Shown here: piece after piece, positions 8,301 to 14,336 of the stretch
How positions within the stretch are numbered: position 1 is the stretch's first letter
Layout: each line of letters starts with the position of its first letter
Source of the DNA: DAOUBP01 sp034432655
GTDB lineage: Bacteria > Chloroflexota > Anaerolineae > CG2-30-64-16
Length of the DNA: 27,866 bases
NCBI GenBank assembly: GCA_034432655.1
Contig: DAOUBP010000151.1
Coordinates: forward strand, 1 to 27,866
Direction: 5' to 3'
The notes under the pieces: model-generated
Database searches by the model: none
The model's input: the letters and a program-made list of their open reading frames with translations, nothing else
What the model was told of the DNA's origin: nothing
Program-made: the position numbers and the translations under genes

Positions 8301-8711
8301 ACAGATCAGCCCGGTGCAGTGCGCGGCGATCTGGTCCAGCGTCAGGCCCTGTGCTGCCAGTTGCTCACGTTGCGGGCTGCCCTGGATGTGCGAAGAAAGG
8401 CGGCAGAGGCAGCGATAGCCGTCGCGGTCTATGGCGAGGAGGACCAGATGTCCCGCCCCTTCTATGTCCGTGTGAGAAGTGCTCCGTCCCGGGACAGGAC
8501 GCGCTACCGTGACCGTCATGCCGATAATGGGCCGGATGCCGGCGGCGCGACAGGCCCGATGGAACGCCACCACGCCGTAAAGCGCGTTGGTGTCGGTCAG
8601 TGCGAGATGGGACATCCCATCGGCCTGGCCGCGCGCAATCAGTTCTGGTACGGTCGGTGTGGCGCCGAGCAGTGTGAAGTGCGAGTGGACTTCCAGATGG
8701 GTGAACGTCAC
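5361..8711 (-). CDS. dnaE: DNA polymerase III alpha subunit, DnaE2/ImuC-like, with repeat insertions
   Basis: This encodes a 1116-residue C-family polymerase. Order of domains: PHP (residues 1-70, FTHLEVHSHFTLLGAT, TDTNALYGVVAFH), palm with DIDLDF holding two catalytic Asp and PKMDLLGVRALTVL holding the third, fingers (FFKPGPAMGGMADAFVRRYR, YGFNQGHATAYADVSYR), a helix-hairpin-helix region (PKELDHLIRCGALDGLG), a clamp-binding-like QLAFDF, and a C-terminal OB-like domain. RGSVANSLVAY, GITTVDPIRHNLLFERF and SAVRETGKAYGL are closer to error-prone DnaE2/ImuC than to E. coli DnaE, but no imuA/imuB lies nearby, so the subclass is uncertain. Three low-complexity in-frame insertions lie near residues 230-252, 325-379 and 877-907; without them the length is near the DnaE2 norm. 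The start is GTG 8711 with no clear ribosome binding site. It lies 53 bases after tRNA-Gly and probably shares its promoter. Confidence 0.95.
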   Translation of the reverse strand: MTFTHLEVHSHFTLLGATPTVPELIARGQADGMSHLALTDTNALYGVVAFHRACRAAGIRPIIGMTVTVARPVPGRSTSHTDIEGAGHLVLLAIDRDGYRCLCRLSSHIQGSPQREQLAAQGLTLDQIAAHCTGLICLSGGRRGWLERFLRAGDLASALNYAGRLAGIFEENAFLALELHHPEDEAVAVEVAALGRRLGLPTVAVQPIYCLAPEDTVKLRLLAAIRENRRLQERAEAEDKVEARAEAENARKADVIVSALYEDVHWLAPAEMAARFAHFPDALAQAGAIARRCGDCLPDGRPIWPSLRLPAGQTPDEALAALAFAGSRKLEAGAGGAPPPATKAQAEAQSSASSTQLPTSSIQSPASSTQPAASSHRDPAMRARLQHELDAIARHGYAPLFLVVADIVRFARERGIPVSTRGSVANSLVAYCCGITTVDPIRHNLLFERFLNPARAGLPDIDLDFCSRRRDEVLRYVQQAYGTDRVALVCTFSTLRLQSAVRETGKAYGLDEATMDRLAGMMPGRWHPDPRRRDQRTQEEVLAQIQDPEQRKVVLAAWGLVGQPDHLSVHPGAVVITPGPLTDFVPVQWAPKGFLVTQFEHGDVEAIGLPKMDLLGVRALTVLADTVEMIRRFHDPDFRLEQIPPDDPATGDLLARGETIGVFQCESEGAQRTLRKLRARTVSDLAIANAFFKPGPAMGGMADAFVRRYRGEEAVTYLHPALAPILGPTKGVLIFQEQVLRLATEIAGLDWAQADQIRRGMSHFGPQEMEAVREQFIAGCQRPPPTGPGFTPAQARALWDQITPFAGYGFNQGHATAYADVSYRSAYLKAHYPAEFFCARLADRGGFHHPVIYAAEAIRLGIPIRPPHVNFSGEAFTLLRIADFELQIEPPNRSERGQSSTCNPPSAILYMGLGQVRDLRHSAVEAIVAARAEGPYASLRDLVRRVRLQPKELDHLIRCGALDGLGESRAALLAEAALLKRKEDALQLAFDFVRPTATAESPAQRLAWEQTLLGWPVSVHPLALVADRLPDHLPLRRLAEHPGKTVTVVGVRLPGWTGGPGFFLGDGDTFIIVRAGRDHKAPSPWQPLILHGRWMTDPWGGGWYQAETMRLLAGDG
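5990..6083. repeat. GATTGCGGA-type inverted repeat element inside dnaE
   Basis: The phrase ATTGCGGAT, ATTGCAG and GATTGA on the left returns in reverse complement on the right (TCAATCTGCAAT, ATCCGCGATCCGCAAT), giving imperfect arms of about 36 bases around a centre near 6030-6045. It is translated in frame as IADFELQIEPPN...NPPSAIL, about 30 residues. It sits between GEAFTLL and YMGLGQVRDL, where E. coli DnaE has a short beta turn. It shares ATTGCGG and ATTGACCG with the intergenic element at 11330-11412. Confidence 0.85.
7585..7735. repeat. CTGGAAGCTGG-type repeat element inside dnaE
   Basis: At least six variants of CTGGAAGCTGG/CTGGAAGTTGG occur on the left (7585-7655). GCCAGCTTCCAGCTTCCGG occurs on the right (7718-7736), with about 60 bases of ordinary-looking sequence between. 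Translated on the minus strand it gives a Ser/Gln/Pro repeat (SSTQLPTSSIQSPASSTQ) near residues 350-375, between KLEAGAGG and RARLQHELDAI. This is a linker just upstream of the palm domain. Confidence 0.8.
7955..8035. repeat. GGCTGAGG-type low-complexity insertion inside dnaE
   Basis: On the minus strand, GAGGCTGAGGATAAGG and GGCTGAGGCTGAG follow each other and encode a charged repeat (ERAEAEDKVEARAEAENARK) near residues 230-250, between the PHP domain and the palm. Only one arm is clear, so this may be a decayed element or simple low-complexity sequence. Confidence 0.55.
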
Positions 8712-8764
8712 GATAGATTTCGGGCTAAGAGCACGGGCGATGAGAGGCTCACAACAACAGAAAA

Positions 8765-8836
8765 AGCGGGTAAGGGGATTCGAACCCCTGACATTCAGCT
8801 TGGGAAGCTGACGTTCTACCGCTGAACTATACCCGC
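8765..8836 (-). tRNA. tRNA-Gly (anticodon CCC)
   Basis: The cloverleaf is complete on the minus strand. The acceptor GCGGGTA (8836-8830) pairs with TACCCGC (8772-8766), with discriminator T at 8765. The anticodon loop is TTCCCAA in a 5-bp stem, and the T loop is TTCGAAT. No CCA is encoded. A promoter lies directly upstream and dnaE starts 53 bases downstream with no terminator between. Confidence 0.95.
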
Positions 8837-8846
8837 AACGGTTGCT

Positions 8847-8874
8847 ATTATAGCCAATCGGAGCGGGATGTCAA
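8847..8874 (-). promoter_or_regulatory. Consensus promoter of tRNA-Gly (and probably dnaE)
   Basis: On the minus strand a perfect TTGACA (8874-8869) and perfect TATAAT (8852-8847) are spaced by 16 bases. Transcription would start near 8840, a few bases before the tRNA 5' end. The -35 box contains the stop codon of the small upstream ORF. Confidence 0.88.
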
Positions 8875-9035
8875 GAAACCCGGCTGGCGCCTTGTCTGGT
8901 GGCGTGAGGAATGGGCAGCAGGGTTTCGGAGATCCTGGCCCCGGGCAACATGACGGCCAGCATCATAGCCAGTACCGCTACCAGCTTGAACCAGGTCGAG
9001 ATTTGCCTCGCATGAATCGCCAATTTGATGGTCAT
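8871..9035 (-). CDS. 54-residue small membrane peptide, overlapping the GH57 gene stop
   Basis: ATG 9035 overlaps the stop of the preceding GH57 gene as ATGA, and AAGGAGG lies 4 bases before it, so translation can be coupled. The peptide starts MTIKLAIHARQIS, has one hydrophobic segment from about residue 15 to 31 (WFKLVAVLAMMLAVMLPG) and a polar tail ending SRVS. A single-pass inner-membrane peptide is inferred. I recognise no family. The hydrophobic part followed by a short tail could also be a degraded signal-peptide gene. It ends at the promoter of tRNA-Gly, so it is the last gene of the greA-lysS-GH57 run. Confidence 0.6.
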   Translation of the reverse strand: MTIKLAIHARQISTWFKLVAVLAMMLAVMLPGARISETLLPIPHATRQGASRVS

Positions 9036-11329
9036 TTTTCCTCCTTGGGCTGATGCTGAGGGAATGAGCTCAGTCTCACCGAGGCCATTTGTCCTTCAGG
9101 CAACTGCACGACCACCTGGCCGTCCTGGATCAGTGCCACCTCGACGCGCAGGTCGTCGTCCAGGGCCAGGCCCAAGGCTTGTAGCGGCACACAGACCTCC
9201 AGTGCTTTGTCGGCCAGCGCTGCCGTCGTCGGCCCGACCGAAGCCCATCCCTCCTGGCCATCGGCGCGGTAAAGGAAGGGGGCCGGCTGTCCGGGCTGGC
9301 GGGTCAATAGCCAGGCGGCCGCAAGCTGTTTCGGCGCGCGCGCCGGATTCGGATGGCGGCCGCGAACTCGTTGGTTATGGGGAGCGCCGGCCGGGCCGCT
9401 GAGGTAAATGTCAATCTGGAACTCGTCCAGCCGTCGGCGCAAGTCGAGCCGCAGGTAGAGCGCCTGCGGGTTGTGGCCCACCAGCAACCGCTCGATCACG
9501 GCCTCTGCGCGCTGCATGGTGCCGGTGGAGAGCTCGGCCGGTTGGATGACGGCCGCTGCGGCCCAGGCCTCTCCGGGATAGGGAGCACCGGTCAGACGCG
9601 GCGTGACGTACGCGCTGGCTGGCCGGCCGCCTGGCCCTGCCGGCGGACGGTTGATCGGCGCGGCCAGCCAGGCGGGCGCCTCGTCTCCCAACGCCTCGTA
9701 GACTGCGGCCAGGTTGTGACGAAACAGCCGGTCAAAGAGCTCGTCCTGGTCCGAGGTGTTCCGGTGGCTGTACCACCAGAACCAGTCGCTGCCTTCGGCC
9801 GCGTAGAGGGCACGCCAGGCGCGCGCAAGGTCGGCTTTTCTCTGTGGTGACGACTTCAGTCGCCTCTCTGGTCCAGGATGACTGTCTGTCCCGGCGGCCA
9901 GGCCAGCCAAGCCGATACTTTGAGCCACCAGATGCTCCCGCGCCCGTCGCAACGCCTCCCAGGCGCGATTGTGTTCCGGGTCGCCGATCCAGGTCGTCAG
10001 ATCGCCGCCGATCCACGAACCGGTCGCCAGCTTTGCCAGCGTTGCTGCCGGCCGCCTGCCCGTCAGATACTCGCTCACGGTCACCGTTTTCAGCTCCGGA
10101 CGGCGGCCCAGTCCGGCATAAAGCGCTTCCAGAAAAACGTCGCCGTTGTGCTCGTAGTGTTCCCAGCAGTTCTCCCCGTCCAGGATGATGCTGATCAGAT
10201 AGGGGGCATGGCCGCCTCCCAGCCGGCGGTGGATCTCCAGCAGGCGATAGATCAGATCATCGGCGGCCTGCGCGCCGGGCAGATGTTGATAGAGGAAGCC
10301 GATGCGGTCGGAGAGTTCCTGGTCGCGGAAGATCACGTAGGGCCCCAATTCGGTCTCTGCCAGGACGCAGTACGGTTGATAGAGCACAGCCGGCTCGGTC
10401 AACAGGTTGCTGTGATCGCGCTGCAACGGGCGTCCCAGGCTGCGGGCCAGGATCGTCTCGCCGGTGGCTAGCCAGGTGAAGCCGGCCGCCTTCACCAAAG
10501 GCAGGATCTCCGGTGAAACGGCACCTTCTGAAGGCCACAGACCCCTGGGCGGCGCGCCGAAATGCCGGGTGTGCGTTTCTACAGCCAGGTGTAACTGCGC
10601 GGCGGCGTCCTCTGGGGCCTGAAACGGCGGCACAGGCACCGGCAATCCCGGGCTGGCGCGTTGTGCGCAGTCGGTGTTCACCAGCAGAGGCAAGATGGGA
10701 TGGTAGTAGGGGCTGGTGCTGATCTCCAATTGGCCCTGTTCTGCCAGCCGGCGGTAAAGCGGCAGTACGCCGGCCGCAATCTCCCGCTGCTTGGCGTGGA
10801 TGGCCTTGAGATCAGCGATCGTAAATCCCCGGCCCTTGGCGACCAGCCCGGCCAGTACAGGGTCGCGTGCCAGCCAGTTGGGATCCGTCCACGCCAGGTT
10901 GAACCAGGCCAGCAGGTCGCGGTAGTCGGCATCTGAGAATGCCTGGGGGTCTGCCAATGCCTGAGGCCGCCGCGCCAACAATTCAGCGTAACGCGGGTAC
11001 CGGCGGATGACTTTGTCCCAGTTGATGCTGAAGGCCAGGTTCAGGATGCGGCGTTTCTCGTCAGCGGTCCAGCTTTCCTGTTCAGCCAGTTGGGCCAGGT
11101 CATCGGTCTCCCGTCCCTCGGCCCAGGCCAGCATCTGTTCGGTCAACGAGGGCACCATGTTGATGGTGGCATGGATGTGCGGATGCCGGGCGATTACCTC
11201 CGCCATGTGCCGGTAGTCTTTGGCCGCGTGCAACCGCACCCATGGCAACGGGACCTCCCCGGTGCGGAGGTCCCGGTAATAGGGCTGGTGCATGTGCCAG
11301 ACGAAAGCGACGTAGAGTGGATGGGTCAT
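9032..11329 (-). CDS. Glycoside hydrolase family 57 alpha-glucan hydrolase/transferase
   Basis: This encodes a 765-residue GH57 protein acting on alpha-1,4-glucans (amylase, amylopullulanase or glucanotransferase type). Family signs in order are the N-terminal FVWHMHQPYY (residue 9-18), INMVPSLTEQM near 56, GLWPSEGAVSPE near 262, WLATGE near 283, and IILDGENCWEHYEHNG near 380. In the family, region 3 carries the Glu nucleophile and region 4 the Asp acid; SEG and LDGEN are the probable equivalents here. The last 190 residues form a separate beta-rich domain. There is no signal peptide, so a cytoplasmic role in glucan turnover is inferred. The start ATG 11329 has no ribosome binding site; a repeat element fills the 83 bases to lysS. 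A CGACTGAAGTCG palindrome lies in frame at about 9849-9861. Confidence 0.93.
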   Translation of the reverse strand: MTHPLYVAFVWHMHQPYYRDLRTGEVPLPWVRLHAAKDYRHMAEVIARHPHIHATINMVPSLTEQMLAWAEGRETDDLAQLAEQESWTADEKRRILNLAFSINWDKVIRRYPRYAELLARRPQALADPQAFSDADYRDLLAWFNLAWTDPNWLARDPVLAGLVAKGRGFTIADLKAIHAKQREIAAGVLPLYRRLAEQGQLEISTSPYYHPILPLLVNTDCAQRASPGLPVPVPPFQAPEDAAAQLHLAVETHTRHFGAPPRGLWPSEGAVSPEILPLVKAAGFTWLATGETILARSLGRPLQRDHSNLLTEPAVLYQPYCVLAETELGPYVIFRDQELSDRIGFLYQHLPGAQAADDLIYRLLEIHRRLGGGHAPYLISIILDGENCWEHYEHNGDVFLEALYAGLGRRPELKTVTVSEYLTGRRPAATLAKLATGSWIGGDLTTWIGDPEHNRAWEALRRAREHLVAQSIGLAGLAAGTDSHPGPERRLKSSPQRKADLARAWRALYAAEGSDWFWWYSHRNTSDQDELFDRLFRHNLAAVYEALGDEAPAWLAAPINRPPAGPGGRPASAYVTPRLTGAPYPGEAWAAAAVIQPAELSTGTMQRAEAVIERLLVGHNPQALYLRLDLRRRLDEFQIDIYLSGPAGAPHNQRVRGRHPNPARAPKQLAAAWLLTRQPGQPAPFLYRADGQEGWASVGPTTAALADKALEVCVPLQALGLALDDDLRVEVALIQDGQVVVQLPEGQMASVRLSSFPQHQPKEEK

Positions 11330-11412
11330 GGCGGATTAACGATGGCGGATTGGGATTGCGGTTTGCGCATTGACCGAGATCCGATCCGCAGTTCGCAATC
11401 CAGAAGCCGCGA
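11330..11412. repeat. Intergenic GATTGCGG-type inverted repeat element
   Basis: The whole lysS-GH57 spacer is filled by GGCGGATTGGGATTGCGG on the left and GATCCGATCCGCAGTTCGC with CAATCCAGAAGCC on the right, forming an imperfect hairpin around ATTGACCGAGATC. It shares ATTGCGG, GGATTG and ATTGACCG with the element inside dnaE at 5990-6083. It takes the place where the GH57 ribosome binding site should be. Confidence 0.8.
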
Positions 11413-12903
11413 TCAAATTGTGCGTAAGTGCGGGAACAAGATCACCTCCCGGATGGACTGTCGGTCGGTGAACAGCATAGTCAGGCGGTCAATACCGGTG
11501 CCGAATCCGCCGGTGGGCGGCATGCCAAAACTCAACGCGGTGAGGAAGTCCTCGTCCAGCGGATGGGCGTTTTCGTCTGGGCCAGCCATGGCCTCGCGCA
11601 GCTCGACGAACCGTTCCCGCTGGTCAATGGGGTCGTTGAGCTCCGAGAACGCGTTGCCCAGCTCCAGGCCGCCGATGAAGTATTCGAAGCGTTCGACGGT
11701 GGCAGGATCATCGGGCTTCTTCTTCGCCAGCGGGCTGATGTCCACCGGGTAATCCAGGATGAAGGTGGGTTGGATGAGCGTTGGCTCGACATAAGTACTA
11801 AACAGGCCGTCAATCAACTTGCCGCGCGTCGCCTTGGGCTCCTGGTTTAGCCCGGCCTGGTTGATGGCGGCCGACAGGCTGGCTGCGTCGGGGTAGCGGG
11901 TATAGTCCAGGCCGGTGGCCTGCAAGATCGCGTCGCGCATGGTAATGCGGCGCCAGGGCGGGGTGAGGTCAATCTGATGTCCGTTGTAAGTGATCTGCAG
12001 GCTCCCGTTCACGGCCTGGGCAATGACGGTCACCATCTCTTCCACGCGGCGCATCATGCCGTGATAGTCCGTATATGCCTCGTAAAATTCCAGCTGTGTG
12101 AACTCGGGGTTGTGCTTGAAGCTGATCCCCTCGTTGCGAAAGTCCCGGCCGATCTCGTAAACCCGTTCGTAACCGCCCACGATCAGCCGCTTCAGGTACA
12201 GCTCGAAGCTGATGCGCAAAAACAGCTCCTGTTGCAGCTGGTTGTGAAACGTGGTGAACGGCCGGGCGGCGGCCCCGCCGTAGATCGGCTGGAGGACGGG
12301 TGTCTCGACTTCGAGGAATCCGTTGTCGTCCAGGTAGCGGCGGATAGCGGCAATGATTTTGGCGCGGGTGCGGAACACCTCGCGCACTTCGGCGTTGGCC
12401 AAAAGGTCAACATAACGTTGGCGATAGCGCGTCTCGACGTCTTTCACCCCGTGCCATTTGTCAGGCATGGGGGTGAGTGTCTTGCTGATCAGCGCCAGCT
12501 CCCGCACCTCGCAGGTGATCTCACCGGTGCGAGTGGTGAACATGGGCCCGGTGACCGTGATGAAATCGCCCAGGTCAATCAGGCGCTTGAAGAATTCATC
12601 GTAGGTCTGTTCGCCCAGGACATCGCGCTTAAGGTAGATCTGGATCTTGCCGCTGCCATCCTCGATGTGGGCGAAGGTGGCCTTGCCCATGATGCGCACA
12701 GTCAGCAACCGGCCGGCCAGGGTGACCGGTTCCCCCTCGGCCAGGACGCCGGCACGATAGGCCGCAACTGCCTCGGCAGCGGTATGGGTGCGCGGCCGGG
12801 GCAGACGAGCAGGATAGGGATCTATGCCCAGGGCGCGAAGTTCGGCCAGTTTCTCGCGGCGGACGCGTTGTTGTTCGTTAAGGCTCGGTGTTTGTTCTTC
12901 CAC
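11413..12903 (-). CDS. lysS: Lysyl-tRNA synthetase, class II
   Basis: This encodes a 496-residue enzyme that charges tRNA-Lys. An N-terminal OB-fold anticodon-binding domain (about 55-150, VTLAGRLLTVRIMGKATFAHI) precedes the class II catalytic core. Motif 1 region is FLEVETPVLQPIYGGAAARPF, motif 2 is FRNEGISFKHNPEFTQLEFYEAY, and motif 3 is GMPPTGGFGTGIDRLTML. Length is typical. The start is GTG 12903, 9 bases after the greA stop, with only a weak purine stretch upstream, so it is probably coupled to greA translation. The greA-lysS pairing is common in bacteria. No T-box leader is present. Confidence 0.97.
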   Translation of the reverse strand: MEEQTPSLNEQQRVRREKLAELRALGIDPYPARLPRPRTHTAAEAVAAYRAGVLAEGEPVTLAGRLLTVRIMGKATFAHIEDGSGKIQIYLKRDVLGEQTYDEFFKRLIDLGDFITVTGPMFTTRTGEITCEVRELALISKTLTPMPDKWHGVKDVETRYRQRYVDLLANAEVREVFRTRAKIIAAIRRYLDDNGFLEVETPVLQPIYGGAAARPFTTFHNQLQQELFLRISFELYLKRLIVGGYERVYEIGRDFRNEGISFKHNPEFTQLEFYEAYTDYHGMMRRVEEMVTVIAQAVNGSLQITYNGHQIDLTPPWRRITMRDAILQATGLDYTRYPDAASLSAAINQAGLNQEPKATRGKLIDGLFSTYVEPTLIQPTFILDYPVDISPLAKKKPDDPATVERFEYFIGGLELGNAFSELNDPIDQRERFVELREAMAGPDENAHPLDEDFLTALSFGMPPTGGFGTGIDRLTMLFTDRQSIREVILFPHLRTI

Positions 12904-12912
12904 GGTCCGCTC

Positions 12913-13386
12913 TCATCTGATCTCGACGATCTCGAACTGCACGGTACCGCCCGGCGTCTGCACCTCAACGATATCACCGGTGCTGCGGCCCATCAGCGCG
13001 CGGCCGATGGGGGATTTCAGGGAAATACGGCCGTTGCTGGGATCTACCTCGGTGGAGCCGACAATGGTATACGTCTCCTGGTCGCCGTATTGCACATCGC
13101 GGATGATCACCGTGCTGCCAATGTCCACGCGGTCCCCGGCACCGTTGTTGTTGATCACCACCGCGTTGGCCAGGATGTTCTTGAGGGTCAAGATGCGGCC
13201 CTCGACGAAAGCCTGCATGTTCTTGGCCTCGTCATAGCCCGCATTCTCGGACACATCGCCGTCGGCCTTGGCCTCGGCGATCAGCCGGGCGATCTCCGGC
13301 CGTCGCACGTTGACCAGGTAGTCCAGCTCTTCTTGCAGCTTCTTGATACCTTCCGGGGTCAGATAATGGTTATTGGTCTCGTCCAT
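12913..13386 (-). CDS. greA: Transcription elongation factor GreA
   Basis: This encodes a 157-residue factor that reactivates backtracked RNA polymerase by stimulating transcript cleavage. The N-terminal coiled coil (residues 1-75) includes YLTPEGIKKLQEELDYL, RRPEIARLIAEAKADGDVSE and NAGYDEAKNMQAFVEGRI. The acidic Asp-Gly-Asp-Val-Ser-Glu-Asn tip that enters the secondary channel is intact. The C-terminal FKBP-like domain (80-157) includes VGSTEVDPSNGRISLKSPIG. I use ATG 13386, which gives the family length; the frame extends to 13446 but that would add an unconserved leader. The ribosome binding site is weak (AGAGG, 14 bases upstream). It heads the minus-strand run greA-lysS-GH57-small ORF. 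Confidence 0.96.
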   Translation of the reverse strand: MDETNNHYLTPEGIKKLQEELDYLVNVRRPEIARLIAEAKADGDVSENAGYDEAKNMQAFVEGRILTLKNILANAVVINNNGAGDRVDIGSTVIIRDVQYGDQETYTIVGSTEVDPSNGRISLKSPIGRALMGRSTGDIVEVQTPGGTVQFEIVEIR

Positions 13387-13579
13387 CGCTTGTGCACTGC
13401 CTCTGGGAAATCCTCTGCACACGCCCTTGCCCTGGCGCAGGGTCAAAAAAATCGCCGACGGTGCAGGCGCAACGCACAGCCGGTCACCGTGGCGTCAAAT
13501 GGCCGGCGGGCCCTGATGGAAACAGCAGCCCGCCACAATAAACGCAGCCGTCACTGGCGAGACGGCTTCGATGGGTAAA

Positions 13580-13608
13580 AGTATAAGGCATTTTCAAACA
13601 AAGTGCAA
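13580..13608 (-). promoter_or_regulatory. Probable promoter of the greA-lysS run
   Basis: On the minus strand TTGCAC (13608-13603) and TATACT (13585-13580) are 17 bases apart. The -10 box is good and the -35 box is poor. A start near 13573 would give a leader of about 190 bases before greA. That leader contains a CCCTG/CAGGG hairpin near 13430-13442 after a run of T, but no recognisable riboswitch. The 332-base gap 13387-13718 otherwise holds only the opposing promoter at 13656. Confidence 0.5.
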
Positions 13609-13655
13609 ATCCGTCTCTCGATTCCAAAGATGCGCAGATGGAGCCATCGCAGGTC

Positions 13656-13684
13656 TTGGCAGACAAAAGGGGTGATGCTATGAT
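13656..13684 (+). promoter_or_regulatory. Promoter of the NTF2-like lipoprotein gene
   Basis: TTGGCA (13656-13661) and TATGAT (13679-13684) are separated by 17 bases, each one base from consensus. Transcription would begin near 13691, about 28 bases before the start codon at 13719. Confidence 0.7.
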
Positions 13685-13718
13685 GCAGATCAAGATGTTT
13701 CGATCTCAGGAGCTGTCT

Positions 13719-14252
13719 ATGCCTTCATCTATTCCTGTAAGGCTTCTGTGCCTGTGCCTGCTGGCAACGCTGGTGGTGTTGGCAGGGTGTAACCCGCCAA
13801 CGGCCGCGCGCCCAAGCCCCGCGCCGGGGCCGACCGCGCTGCCTCGCACCCCAACGCCGCAGCCGGCCAGCGACGAGGAGGCGATCCGCCAGCTGATCCT
13901 CCTGGAGGGGCAGGGGGTGGTGGCGCAGGATATCCAGGGGCTTATGGATTTGTGGGCACCCGATGGCATGGTGATTGACGCCAAACACACCCCCGACAAC
14001 CCCGGCGATGACGCGCGCTGGCGCGGCCGCGATGCGATTCGCGAGCGTTACGTGGTCCTGGTGTTCCCCGGCAATCCATCGGCTGTAGCACCGGCCGACA
14101 TCCAGGTCACCATCACCGGGGACACAGCAACCGCCACCAGCACCACCGTCATCGGGGACGAGATCGCGCCTGGCGGCGACCGTTGGGAGTTCGTAAAGCG
14201 GGACGGCCGCTGGTGGATCAAGAGCCTGACGTATAACCTGGAGCCCCGGTAA
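13719..14252 (+). CDS. Lipoprotein with NTF2/SnoaL-like domain
   Basis: This encodes a 177-residue lipoprotein. I chose ATG 13719 (CAGGAG upstream) because it begins a clean lipoprotein signal: MPSSIPVRLL, a hydrophobic core, and lipobox LAGC with Cys24. A Pro/Thr/Ala linker runs to about residue 47. Residues 48-177 look like a DUF4440/SnoaL NTF2-like fold: an opening helix (DEEAIRQLILLEGQGVV), LMDLWAPDGMV, a WRGRDAIRERY helix, paired strands (DIQVTITGDTATATSTTVIG) and a closing WEFVKRDGRWWIKSLTY. Such domains bind or turn over small ligands, and many are non-catalytic. The ligand is unknown. It is anchored outside the membrane and lies 84 bases upstream of the VIT/vWA gene, possibly in one transcript. 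Confidence 0.85.
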   Translation: MPSSIPVRLLCLCLLATLVVLAGCNPPTAARPSPAPGPTALPRTPTPQPASDEEAIRQLILLEGQGVVAQDIQGLMDLWAPDGMVIDAKHTPDNPGDDARWRGRDAIRERYVVLVFPGNPSAVAPADIQVTITGDTATATSTTVIGDEIAPGGDRWEFVKRDGRWWIKSLTYNLEPR

Positions 14253-14336
14253 CTTCCTGGCGAGCTGACGCGGAACGTTGTTGTGGCGTGAAACGTCTAT
14301 CAGGCAGTTGCTCTGCGTGACGGAAGGAGGGCTGCC

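Noticed and set aside
13387..13573. Riboswitch or attenuator in the greA leader
   Set aside because: I see only one short hairpin (CCCTG/CAGGG) not followed by T residues, and no known riboswitch core.
11977..13578. Long plus-strand open frame opposite lysS and greA
   Set aside because: Both minus-strand genes are certain. The frame is a shadow of biased codon use.
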